Assembly: GCA_015039315.1 (NCBI GenBank)
Contig: WIDE01000007.1
Coordinates: 171,062 to 235,061, forward strand
DNA from: Clavulina sp. PMI_390
Taxonomy: Eukaryota > Basidiomycota > Agaricomycetes > Cantharellales > Hydnaceae
DNA: 64,000 nucleotides
Direction of reading: 5' to 3'
In this document: positions 33,377 to 43,970 of the stretch, piece by piece
Numbering within the stretch: position 1 is the first letter of the stretch
Layout of the letters: the number at the start of each line of letters is the position of its first letter
The notes under the pieces: generated by a model
Told to the model about the DNA's origin: nothing
Databases searched by the model: none
The model's input: only the letters and a program-made list of their open reading frames with translations
Translations under genes and position numbers: made by a program

Positions 33377-35611
33377 CTACTTCTTTAGTTCGTCTCTTCC
33401 GCGTGCATCTTCCTTGATCCACACAGAAACGCTACGGGCTGAGCACCGGAAATCCGCCCAACCATCCTCACCAATGATCACATCCCCTTGATGCCAGCCA
33501 AGAAGGTCTATCCACTTCTCTCCAGTATGCTCTTTGCCAACTTCCATACGCTTCAGACTTGAAACGCAAGAATGTCAATAAGCTGCTGAGATGACGAAAA
33601 ATGGTGCATACCCTTCGTCCCCATTGCAGGCTACAACCGCCAGCCCATCATGTTCCGAATCACCCATACGCACCCAACCAACACAATTGGGATGGTCGAA
33701 ATAATCTCTCAGATCACCATATGCGAACAGCTTGCGGGCAAGAATGAGGTCGCTCAGCTGGCTCACTGGCTCCTGTGGATTGTCGCCGGCACAGCCGTAG
33801 AGATCACCCCAGAAGACGCATGGGTATCCATCCGGACGGAGCAAAATCAATGAGTACGCGATCGGCTTGAACATGGGGTTTACCCAGCTCTCGAGCGATT
33901 GGCCGACTTGAGTGTCGTGATTATCCACAAGGGTTACAGCGTCGATCGGCCGTTTTTGGACAATTGTGTTATCAAATATCTGTGTTAGGTTGAAGTCCGC
34001 TCCCTGGTCGCCTGCTTGCTTGAAGTTGTAGTGGAGAGGCGTGTCGAATAGGGAAAATTGAGTTCCAAGGGTGCTTAGATACTCGTCCAGCTCTCCAAGG
34101 CTACCAATCATTCCTTGAGTCAGTCGCGACCCGATGAAGGAAGCTTGACGATAATACTCACTCGTTCTTCCAAAATTCTCCAACGGCAAAGAGCTTAGGC
34201 TTCTTGGTGGTATTGCGGGTCTCAGAGATGAATTTTCCGATAAATTTCTCGTCGATATGCTTGATAGCATCAAAGCGGAAGCCAGTCACTCCAACCTCGT
34301 CGACGGCCCACTTGCCGAAAGCCAAGAAGTCCGAGTAAACATCCGGATGGTGATGATCGATATCAGCACCCACTATCCGATCATTTAATCGCTTAGCTTG
34401 ACACCTGTCAGCGAGGAGAGAAAGACTTACTCAGGAAATCGCTTTATTGAGAGATCATCAGTATTTTGACTGGCGGATAGTTATGGGCGCGCTTACTAGT
34501 TTCCGTTCTCGTGATCGACGTTGCGTGCCCAGTCCTTTCCGTCTCCCTGAATCTTGAAGATGGCGGTCTTCCCTCCATCAGCATTGTAGTCAACGCCAGT
34601 AAAGTGGTTAAAGTTCCACTTCAGGGACGAATACTGGATAGAGTATGATCAGCTCGCTGTTCAACCACATGGAGTTACAACTCCAAACCTTTTCGCCACG
34701 ACCTGGAAACTCAAACTTAGTCCACCCCTGCAGAATAGGTTAGAGAATCTGCAAATTTCCGAAATAGGGATATCATCTGGCAACAAACCTCGACATCGTA
34801 GGCGTCAGATATCTCTTGGGTGCGATTATCGGAGTCCACCTCCTTCGCTTTGAACCGTTCTACCGCATCCGCACCAAACTTGTGGTTGAATACTGCAAGG
34901 AAGTAAGCTCAGACAGTTGGTCTTTGTACCCTGAATGTAGAAGGTGTACCAGCATCAAGATATATAGCAATTCCTTTGTCACGGGTAACTTTGATCAGGT
35001 TATCTAGCTGCTCCCTAGTCCCGTATTTCTGGTGGTATACAAAATGGTCAGGGTGAGATTTGAAGCAGTTATTGCTAGAAGCGCACCGTTCGCCGGCCTC
35101 CCTTCTGATCGAATTCGCCCAAATCCCAATGGTCATAGATGTCATAACCCACAGAATCCTACAATGAATAGTCGTGAGTTGGAGGCATTTTTAGCTCAGT
35201 TCGAGTGGATAGCTAATATTCACCTGACCAGCCGCCTTCGTGGGGGGTGGGATCCAGCTATGCCATGTATGACAATGTTAGTTTTGGCCAGCTTCAGCTA
35301 CAGTATACGGTTCTGAGCATACAGAGCTGTAATACCCCAGTTGGCTAATTCGGTAGATTTCTGAAAGATGAGGATGTCAGTGTCCCACAAAAAGGGCGAG
35401 TGTTCTAACAACGAGTTACGCACTTCCGATAGCTTATCCCAATGAACTCCACCGCCTTCGCAATACCACTCGAAGGCTTGCATCTGTGGATATACGAGAT
35501 GAAGCTCGCTTGAAAGCTAATTATTGGTGAGAGAGACAAGGTCTACTGTACCATCGTAAAGTTGGAGTCTGGGGACCGCTGGACATAATCCGCATTAGCA
35601 TGGTGAGCCAT
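33377..35611 (-). CDS. GH13 alpha-amylase, intracellular type (GH13_5-like)
   Basis: Multi-exon gene starting at the ATG at 35611 (MAHHANADYVQ) with no signal peptide. It shows the (beta/alpha)8 amylase signatures in order: TMMQAFEWYCEGGGVHWDKL, ITALWLPPPTK-type block, DAVLNHK-type region I, GFRFDAIKHI with the nucleophile Asp (codon near 34271), GEFW with the acid/base Glu (near 34178), and LVDNHDTQ with the third Asp. This layout, with HHHPDV and the LRPDGYPCVFWGDLYG block, is that of bacterial-type liquefying amylases (GH13_5) also found inside fungal cells. The stop is TAG at 33377-33379 after a lysine-rich end. Role: hydrolysis of internal alpha-1,4-glucan; glycogen mobilisation is an inference. 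Downstream exons are approximate. Confidence 0.88.
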
Positions 35612-36210
35612 AGTCGTTATCGCCAAACGAGAAGTGTGTGGGCTGGTGGGGGGTGCGCGAGGGAATTTGGTTGTAGAGAAAGAGATTTTATGGAAAGCTG
35701 AATATAGCCCTCGAGACGTCATCTGAGCCCAGAATCATAATTCATTCATGCCAAGGATGCCGTCCCTCAACATTCTGGTGACGTAGGGATCCCGCGGGCT
35801 CAAACCGATAAGACCTGGTTGCTATGGTATCGATGGGTGTGAACTTTCTGGCTATCGAGAGCCTTGAGACAAATCGATCACCCGGCGGCCCGCGCTGATC
35901 GAAATAGTACTACCGCGGCAGCGAGGATAGGATCAGCAAGCTCTCCACTGGTACAACACCATGAACGCCCTCAGATTCGACCAAAAATGCAGAGAGGACC
36001 GTCAGGATATATCTAGAATTCGTCTGGGCACCACGGAATTGTCGACTTTTGTCCCGAGGCAGGCTTCGGCCAAACGTATGTATACACCAGGAGGTCAACG
36101 AATCGAAACCCTGAGGTTCATAAACTGGATCATCAAATCAGTGTTTTCGTATCCTTAGCGGGAAATTCTTGACCATATAAGGCTATAGATTAATGGTTCA
36201 GAATCTACCC
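35612..36210. other. Intergenic region, amylase promoter side
   Basis: About 600 bp upstream of the amylase start. No gene recognised; short frames only. Confidence 0.4.
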
Positions 36211-36376
36211 AATCATGAACCACACCATCAGCAAATGCCTCCCCGGCCGGTTCAGAGGTTCAGATTGAATCTCGTTCAGTTGAAGGGTCTGATCAGCCAT
36301 GTTTAAATGGGCTCCCTGATTCGCAAGCCACCTGAACCCACCACCGGGCATTTGCTGATGACGGTGGAATCGATTA
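36211..36376. repeat. Imperfect ~165-bp palindrome (hairpin- or MITE-like)
   Basis: The arms contain a perfect 14-bp inverted repeat, CATCAGCAAATGCC at 36226-36239 and its complement at 36347-36360. Similarity extends outward (AATC...CCAC on the left against its partner on the right) and inward (GGTTCAG on the left, CTGAACC on the right), giving arms of about 35-50 bp around a ~75-bp centre. It lies just past the stop codon of the GH79 gene (36476). It may be a short inverted-repeat element or a structured 3' region. I could not find clear target-site duplications. Confidence 0.6.
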
Positions 36377-36475
36377 TGCAAGTCCAAAGTCTGTCGATGC
36401 CGTACTATACGAACGATAAAGTATACTATGTATAATGTCCCGCGAACACTAATCCAAAACTGTGATCCCATACTG

Positions 36476-39106
36476 CTAAGCTCTGCGAAGGATCAAGCGC
36501 CCGACCAGGCTCGCTCCTACTGCCACACAAACTAAAGTGAAAGAGGCTGCAACGCTTCTCCTGACCGCTGCACTAGTATCCTCCTCTCCATGGCTTGTGC
36601 TCCCCAGCGGAACTAGAGCCTGCTGGGGTCCTCCGCGCCCATTCGATGTCTCTAGCACAGACATATCAGTAGTAGGGCCACCTTGTGAATAGAAAGTTGT
36701 AGGGAAGGTCTGTGTCAGGGCGGTATCGAACGACTCGCTTTCTGCTGTGCTTGAGAGGAATATTAGCGCAGCACCTGGGGCAGGCACAGTAATCGCACAA
36801 CCTGAAATCATGCATGCACACAATTAGCCTTCGGGATCCTTTCTATCCTTCAGGACTCTTACCATTAGTGGAATCGCAAGTAACAGTGGTTGTCGTTTGA
36901 GTGCCTTGCAGACGACCATCGCATTCAAATTGCCCGCCAAGCGTTTGCCCAGCCCAAGTGATGTTGAACTTTTCGCTCACGCTTGGCGCGGAAAGATATC
37001 GGACGTCGACAGTAGATGGGGTTGTGTCTGCGATCCCATTTACACCACCAATGTGGACACTACCCGTAAAAGCTGCAGATCCGGTCTGGAGATCATCCAT
37101 AAAGTTGATGAGCAGAATACGGGCGGGGACTCCATTTTCATAAATCCCGTATCCCACTGTATAATCATTGTCGCTGTTGAGCTGGAGATCGACAACTTGA
37201 GATGCGTTAGATGACCCGAGAGCCTCTGCGACCATCAGATTGGCGTAATCTACGCAAAAATGTCAGCAAAGGTGGCACCATGACATAGCATATATTATAA
37301 ATTACAGATTGGGCCTGTAGTCCACTGATATTCCGATGAATAATTGGAAGGCGGTGGCGTGAAGGCTGAGCAACGCGTCTCAGCATATGACTATTCGGGT
37401 AGGCAGAATAGCATGACAGGTCTCACCATTATAAGCTGCGTTTTGCCCGCCGAAATGGAATAAAGCCCCGCTGAAATTGCTGTATGCTAGCGTCATGCTC
37501 CAGTCTATGAGATCGGAAGCGGGAACTCAACCGAAGGCAAGACGACAATTCGCTCCATGCTCGAACATACCAGCAGCCCATCTAGATGATCTGGATCAGT
37601 TCATGTCATTTGCTAGAAAAATATGGTCTTTACTCACAAAGCAGCAGCGAAACTATCAGACAGGCCCGAAAACCCAGCGCATGAGGCGGTGTTTGTTTCG
37701 AACATCTGGATTCCCTGATGTGAGTGGTTGTTAACTACAGAACAAATTTGCTACTCACCATGAACGGTTTATCCACGCTAACAGCGTAGGCTGGCACATT
37801 CGATGATTAAAAAGGAGCCGGAGAGGAAATTCACAAAGATTACATACCTGTATTATTTAGCCACTGTTGAACCGTCCCGGTCTGTGAGCTGTGCTGCAAG
37901 TAGGAATAGTAGATCGATTGCGCATTTGGCGGATCATCTCCAGCGCAGTTATCTGGGGCGTACCTGGTAAGATAAGGAGAGGGAGGTACATAAAGGGAAC
38001 TACCAACCGTTGGGATAATGTTGTATTGACAACGCAGCGAGGTTCGACCCAAAATCGTCCATGAAACCGGCGTCGAGAAGATCCGTCACGCTCCAGTTAC
38101 CCGAGATATCGCAACAGATGCTTGGAGCGAGCAGAATCGACTGACGCGTGACCTGAGTGTTGTTCTGGATAGCTGGGATAACCTTATCAAATATTATGGT
38201 CTCTCAGTATCACATGCTACACGAAGCAGTCGAATATCGCTTACCTCGTCCCATTCGCCAATATACTGCGGGATCCAGTAATCGAATGGTCGTGCTCGAA
38301 ATTGCTGACCATAACTGTACGGAAGGCAGATGATTGTCAGATGGTTGGACGCGTTCCATGGGGAGTGTTTCCTGCGTACAGATCAGGTTCATTTCCTGCC
38401 ACATTGGACTTCAGTATCAGGCCTATTAGCGGTTCTGACAGAGAGCCTACCTAGCTGCAGGGCGATAAGGTTATCGCCCAGGACTTGCTCGAAGATTCCG
38501 GTCAACTCTGATATGCCAGTGACATTCACCGGGTACGAGAACGGTAAACCAAGATACCATTGGGTACCCAGCAGAGCGGAGATATTATTTAGAGCATAAA
38601 GCATATCAATGTCAATGTCAACCTCTGGGGTTGCCGTCTGTAACGCATTTAACAGTCCCATATTGAGTGGTCGATTTGGGACCAGGTAGAGTTAGCGAAT
38701 GTACTCACTGGGTCCTCCGATGTTGCAAGAATCGTTTTATTGATGATCTCATAATCGGGGAAGGGGGTATAATAGAGATCCATGTGTTCTTGTGAGTTTC
38801 CGCCAACTCGAATGGTCATCCCCTGCCCAATCCGGGCTCGGATGTTGCTGATGTAGTTCAAGAACGGCACATTGAGACCTGCAGGAGTAATTAATTTTCA
38901 GAAAATAGGTGGCTACCGACAAGATGGTACTCACGAGAAGAGTTTCGTCCAACTAGATCGTGGAAAATCTGTTCGTCAGTAAGTGAGCTGTCCATTGAGT
39001 ATCACAAGCACGTACGGAACTGATTGGCCACTGAAAGCTCGATCGAGTAGCCAAAAAAGCTGCCTTTGTGCGCTATGCTCAGGCCGCTGACGGAAGAGGA
39101 GCCTGG
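36476..39106 (-). CDS. GH79 beta-glucuronidase-like glycoside hydrolase, copy 1 (5' end lost in gap)
   Basis: Multi-exon gene ending at 36476 and open into the assembly gap, so the signal peptide and first exons are missing. It matches the intact copies at 48.0 and 51.8 kb exon by exon: GLSIAHKGSFFGYSIELSVAN, LNVPFLNYI-type block, RVGGNSQEHMDLYY, INKTI, the TQWYLGLPFSYP strand and LGDNLIALQLG, where the acid/base Glu follows, then the C-terminal beta domain (SDNDYTVGYGIYENG). The C-terminus is hydrophobic (VCVAVGASLVGRLILRRA), suggesting membrane or GPI anchoring. It is the most diverged of the three and lies on the opposite strand. Predicted activity: release of (4-O-methyl-)glucuronic acid from plant or fungal glycans. 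Confidence 0.85.
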
Positions 39107-39606
39107 NNNNNNNNNNNNNNNNNNNNNNNNNNNNNNNNNNNNNNNNNNNNNNNNNNNNNNNNNNNNNNNNNNNNNNNNNNNNNNNNNNNNNNNNNNNNNN
39201 NNNNNNNNNNNNNNNNNNNNNNNNNNNNNNNNNNNNNNNNNNNNNNNNNNNNNNNNNNNNNNNNNNNNNNNNNNNNNNNNNNNNNNNNNNNNNNNNNNNN
39301 NNNNNNNNNNNNNNNNNNNNNNNNNNNNNNNNNNNNNNNNNNNNNNNNNNNNNNNNNNNNNNNNNNNNNNNNNNNNNNNNNNNNNNNNNNNNNNNNNNNN
39401 NNNNNNNNNNNNNNNNNNNNNNNNNNNNNNNNNNNNNNNNNNNNNNNNNNNNNNNNNNNNNNNNNNNNNNNNNNNNNNNNNNNNNNNNNNNNNNNNNNNN
39501 NNNNNNNNNNNNNNNNNNNNNNNNNNNNNNNNNNNNNNNNNNNNNNNNNNNNNNNNNNNNNNNNNNNNNNNNNNNNNNNNNNNNNNNNNNNNNNNNNNNN
39601 NNNNNN
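39107..39606. other. Assembly gap (500 N)
   Basis: Exactly 500 undetermined bases, a typical placeholder size, so the true distance is unknown. It removes the 5' exons of GH79 copy 1. Confidence 0.99.
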
Positions 39607-40098
39607 GTCTCTGATGATGAGTCCGAGAATATCAGCACGTTTCAAATCACCAAAAGTGATGTCGAGCGTGGCTACACGACCTATCCGCAGCTGTGATTGA
39701 ATCAGTCAAATATAGAAGATACGACTTTAGGAGTTGCAAGCAGGTCGAAGGTGACCAATGGCCAAACAAAAACCACTTGACGCAAACACGTGCTTCTGAG
39801 CGGGGCATAAATTTGGAGCTTCTCAATACGCTGTCACACATCTGGCGCCAGCATATATATGCATTAATTGCAGCGATGCTGGGATGCTAGCTAAGCTAGC
39901 CACTACGTGGCGCGCCAACGACTCGGACTGGGGCTTCTCTAGGACTTATGCGATTCCAAAATATCACAGGGGAATGGTGGTTACCGATTTTCGTCATGCT
40001 GCGCTGTTATAATTATGGATTGACCTAATCGTGTGCGTTGTCAATGATGTACGATACGGTAGAGCAACGGGCTCTGTCGCCAGTGAAGGATACAGTCT
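39607..40098. other. Gap flank with an orphan open stretch
   Basis: Next to the gap, on the minus strand from about 39693 to 39607, a frame reads LRIGRVATLDITFGDLKRAD and on into the gap. It does not match the GH79 5' exons seen in the other copies, so it may be an exon of another gene lost in the gap. CATATATATGC near 39855 could be a TATA box for leftward transcription. The rest up to 40098 shows no gene. Confidence 0.3.
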
Positions 40099-41156
40099 TT
40101 ATAGTTCTCCGGAAGCCATGGGGCGGTCTTCGTCAACGGTAGAAACTGCCGCGCCGCCACCAGTAGTCTCCGTCTCCAGGGCTGCCGCCCATAAGGCACC
40201 TCCGACCATGTTGGTAAACTGAATTGGGATGCTCGCGAATGGGATCATGGCGAGTAGTGCGGCGGCCGTTCCAAATCTGCCAGGGTAATTATAAGCGAGG
40301 TGTTATGAATATATATAGACGTAAGCTATGAGGCAAAGATCCAAACTCACGAAGTGTAGGCTCCTCGGCTTTTCGTAATGAACGCACTCTTCTCCTCTGG
40401 CGTGAACTTCTTCAGGTCAAAGTACCGAGCATGCAGGCGTGGCCCAGCTCGGTACCCCTGGACCAGAATGAAGGCGGCTGTGCCCACGACTGGGATGGCG
40501 TTGAGCGGGAGGAAACAGAGGTATTCGATGAAGGCTGCCGGGGAAAATCGACCAAGCGGTTTTGTGACGAGTTTCCCTAGTTTGGCAATGGAGCTCTTCC
40601 CGCCTCCACGTTTCACCTCGCGGCCACGCTCGACCAAGGCCGTCTGCCCTTTCTCGATGAGTGTCTAACAAGAAGGGCAGGGGAAGGTAGGTAGATTGAG
40701 GGAGAGCTCATGCAAGGTCCAAATATTCACGACTTACAGCGTCAAATACAGCCAGCAGAGCATCCTCAAGGAGGAAAGCTCGGGCGAGTGTGTTGATCAA
40801 GAATGCGCTTTCGTTCAAGCACAATAGAGCAGCGTTAACGAATGCCACGGGGCCATTCACTACGGCGAGCACTGCGACCTGGGGAATGTAGAGAAGTCCA
40901 AATACGGCAGCGAAGACGCCCACTGAGAGCAAGGTCGCGGGAAGTGCCACATCGTAGAGTGGCTTTCTTAGCGCGCTGTGAGAGAGAAGGTATGTGATAC
41001 CCTGCAATTGTCCATGAACATGGTGAGTTACGATCAACAAAACTATGTCAAGCACGATGGACGCACATGAAGCGGATATATATAGGCGCCAGATACAACA
41101 GCATCCTTGCTCGTGGCGGTAAGGCGAGCAGTCTTATCATGGATAAAGCCAGACAT
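40099..41156 (-). CDS. EI24/RRT8-like multi-pass membrane protein
   Basis: Predicted exons 41156-41067, 41001-40738, 40664-40351 and 40276-40099 give 281 residues. Several hydrophobic segments are visible: ALPATLLSVGVFAAVFGLLY, VAVLAVVNGPVAFVNAALL, FIEYLCFLPLNAIPVVGTAA and AALLAMIPFASIPIQF. The last exon keeps the FG...IP...FTN.VG.ALWAA.LE signature of the fungal Rrt8/Lds1/Lds2 group, related to EI24. In yeast these proteins localise to lipid droplets and the prospore or outer spore wall. The frame extends upstream to an ATG at 41279, but 41156 begins the conserved N-terminus. It diverges from PEX12, and a 157-bp tandem duplication lies in the shared promoter. Confidence 0.8.
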
Positions 41157-41266
41157 GGTGGTGATGGATGAGCTTGCTTGAGGCAATGACGTCGCGAGGG
41201 GTGAGGCACTCAGCATAGCCACCGAACTGAATTGGGACCCAGATCTTTGACTCATTTGAATTCTCT

Positions 41267-41580
41267 TTTTCTTGACCATGCAATCGCGAGCGGTGTATCA
41301 TGCAGACCTGTCATGAGATGAGAGAACAAAATACCCCAGAGTTTCCCGATTTTGCTCTTTGGAGTCGTGCTATAAATGATCAGGGGCTCTAAATATGAAC
41401 ATTTGTCACGCGCGGAAGAGAAATTTTCTTGACAATGCAATCGCAAACGGTGTATCGTGCAGACCTTTAATGAGATGAGAGAACAAAATATACCAGAGTT
41501 TCCCGATCTCGCTCTTTGGAGTCGTGCTATAAATGATCAGGGGCTCTAAATATGAACATTTGTCACGCGCGGAAGAGAAA
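41267..41580. repeat. Two-copy tandem repeat, 157-bp unit
   Basis: Units 41267-41423 and 41424-41580 are direct copies differing at roughly a dozen positions. Both begin TTTCTTGAC and end GCGCGGAAGAGAAA, and both contain CTATAAATGATCAGGGG. The array fills most of the divergent promoter between the EI24-like gene and PEX12. It may therefore duplicate promoter elements, including the TATAAAT box. Confidence 0.95.
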
Positions 41581-41647
41581 GTCACGATGTTATCTCTTTC
41601 CCCAGCAGTTCCCACGATCACTGCATCCTTCCCTCTGGGTGTCAGCC

Positions 41648-43257
41648 ATGGATTTCTTCAGCGACATTGCTGGGGGCAACCCATATCGCCCGTCTATCTT
41701 TGAGCTCACTGCACAAGAACAACTTCGTGATCTTTTACAACCTGCTCTCAAATATGTCCTCACGGTACGCGTCCACTCCGGTTATGGGCGGTGTCCTTGA
41801 CACCGGTTGGGCTGACTCCTCCACTTGCTCTCTCTGGTTTCTTGGAACGCGCACTATATGCTCCCCTATGTCTGGAATGTCCCTTTGTGCTATCTTGGGG
41901 ACCTTTTGACTCTAGATCTTTGCCCAACGAAACCCGCGATACCTGCTTAGACTAGTGAACCGCCATGAAGAGTTCTATGCCCTCATCATGTTTTTCGTTG
42001 AGAGACACTACCTTCGGGAGCACAGTATGTTACATTTCTGCTGGTTCTCCCTCTTCCCCTCCCCTTTTCCCCCCCTTTTGTGTGCAGTGTTACCGTTGCT
42101 GAGAGAGCGCGATTAATTTCAGACGCGTCCTTCTCTGAACATTTCTATGGCCTGAAACGCAGACGAAAACCCGTCATCGAAACCGAACGCGCCAACCTTG
42201 CCGTAGGGGGTGTTCCGGAACAAGAAAAACTGCGCAGAGAGGACATGGCCAAGTCCCTATTCTTTCTCGTAAGTCCATATGACACTCTGTTCGAGTGCGC
42301 ATAGAGAGTAATGACGGACCTTATTTGCCTCATTTTATGCTATAGGTCGGTGTCCCCTATCTCCGAGCTAAAGCGCAAGATTACTACGAATCGCTTGGTG
42401 GTGGCGTGGATTCGGATGTGATCGAAGAGACGCCAGCCGCTCGTCGATTAAGAGTATCTCAGCAGGTGGGCGCATCTCATCCTGTCATCTGCGTTCACTC
42501 TCCCTGACTGATTGATCCTCACCTTATCATATCGACTTCTTCATGAAGACGCTTGGTAATCGCCTGCGAAGAGCATTCAAATCACTCTATCCATATGCTA
42601 ATTCGGCATACGAGTTTTGGCTATTATGGTACAATATTTCGTATCTGTTCGACCGAAGTGCATTCTACCGACCATGGTTGGAATGGATCGGTGTGGATTT
42701 GCGGAGATTGGGACCCGAGGACTATGTACGTGATTTTCCTCCCAGATGATTATGATGGGTCTGGATCGGCTAAACGTGGAACATTCAAACAGCGGGCCAT
42801 GAGCGAGAAAGCGAGCCTTGGGGCTGCAGCTGCAGCAGTGACATCTGCCGCACAAAAGCGGGGATGGTTCGCCACAATCCGCAAACTACTCCTAACCTCG
42901 CCCGTGGCGCTCCTAGACTCGCTAAAATACCTTCTTCCGATGTCTATTTTCTTCATCAAGTTCTTAGAATGGTGGTATTCGCCCTCGTCCCCTGCGCGCT
43001 CCCTGAACACGGCTCCGGCTGGTCCCCCTATCCCTCCCCCTCGCGTGCTTGCCCCGCACCCGCACGGCCTTGAAGTGTCGGCTGTCAAGTACGGCGAGTG
43101 TCCACTTTGCAGGAAGCCGCTGGAGAACGCGACCGCGCTCCCTAGCGGATATGTCTTCTGTTACAAGTGTGCATATGCGCAGGTCGAGAAGCATGAACAA
43201 TGCCCGGTGACGTTACTTCCCTCGAAGACTTGGCAGCTGCGCAAGGTTCTGATCTAA
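41648..43257 (+). CDS. PEX12: Peroxisome biogenesis RING protein PEX12
   Basis: Predicted exons 41648-41764, 41916-42024, 42123-42268, 42346-42465, 42549-42725 and 42793-43257 give 377 residues. The N-terminal Pex2/Pex10/Pex12 domain is clear: SIFELTAQEQLRDLLQPALK, RYLLRLVNRHEEFYALIMFF, SEHFYGLKRRR, PYLRAKAQDYYESLGG and ANSAYEFWLLWYNI. Two hydrophobic segments (LLDSLKYLLPMSIFFIKFLE) lie before the C-terminal RING. The RING is degenerate, with CPLC, CYKC and CPV spaced as in PEX12, which binds fewer zinc ions than a full RING. Together with PEX2 and PEX10 it forms the ubiquitin ligase and retrotranslocation channel that recycles PEX5. The window also encodes a peroxisomal ATP carrier and a DJ-1 protein ending in AKL, but they are not linked in an operon-like way. 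Confidence 0.95.
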
Positions 43258-43970
43258 TGGAGAGAAAAGAGGGAAATATGTGGTTTGGGGCGGTCGAAGC
43301 GCTGCATAGATCGATGGATGCAGGGTGCTTTTTTCTTTTTCCGGCGGTGGTGGTTCAGATGCGTGGTGGCAGCCTGTCAAACTTTATCTTCTGGGTTTCT
43401 GGCGAGAGGAGGAAATCGTCCGGCTCGGGCCCCAGTCTCATATACCCGTAATGCAGCCATGGGATTGGCTGACTGTAGCTCATCGCCTCCTACCTAATGA
43501 TTACTGTAGTTTTCCGCTAACATGATTGTTGATATAAATCCGTCCCATCGCGCGTCCAAGGGCCCACATTCCCCCTCTGCTGGTGATCCCGTTCAGTCCG
43601 GCGACTTTTTGATTCATTCAGTACAGAGTGCGTTTGTTTGGTCAAGCGTGGCAGAATTCAGTTTGATCAGCTTGTTTCCCGCAAGAGGGACTCGACGAGA
43701 GAGAGCGTCGACGTCGTCCACTACGGCCGCCGCACGCACTGAGCGCTTAGGGATCGATTAGGACCAAGTATCCTTACGGCCGTGACGACGTGCGACGCCT
43801 CTGGAACTTTCTTCACGACCTGCACGACTAGGAGTTTTGTGGTTCGGCCGTGCACACCCCTACCCCCCTGTCCTCTTTTCTTCCTCCTCCATCCCCTCCA
43901 ATCGACCATCCAGCTTCTGCTGACGTCCTCGTTTCTTCGTTTCACGGCTACGACCATCATCTCCTTATCG
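43258..43970. other. Intergenic region, Rab gene promoter
   Basis: About 710 bp between the PEX12 stop and the Rab start. The 3' end (43850-43970) is pyrimidine-rich, as is usual before fungal start codons. No other gene recognised. Confidence 0.4.

Noticed and set aside
39880..39900. GCTAGCTAAGCTAGC palindrome near the gap.
   Set aside because: An isolated short palindrome with no repeat partner or nearby site to give it meaning.
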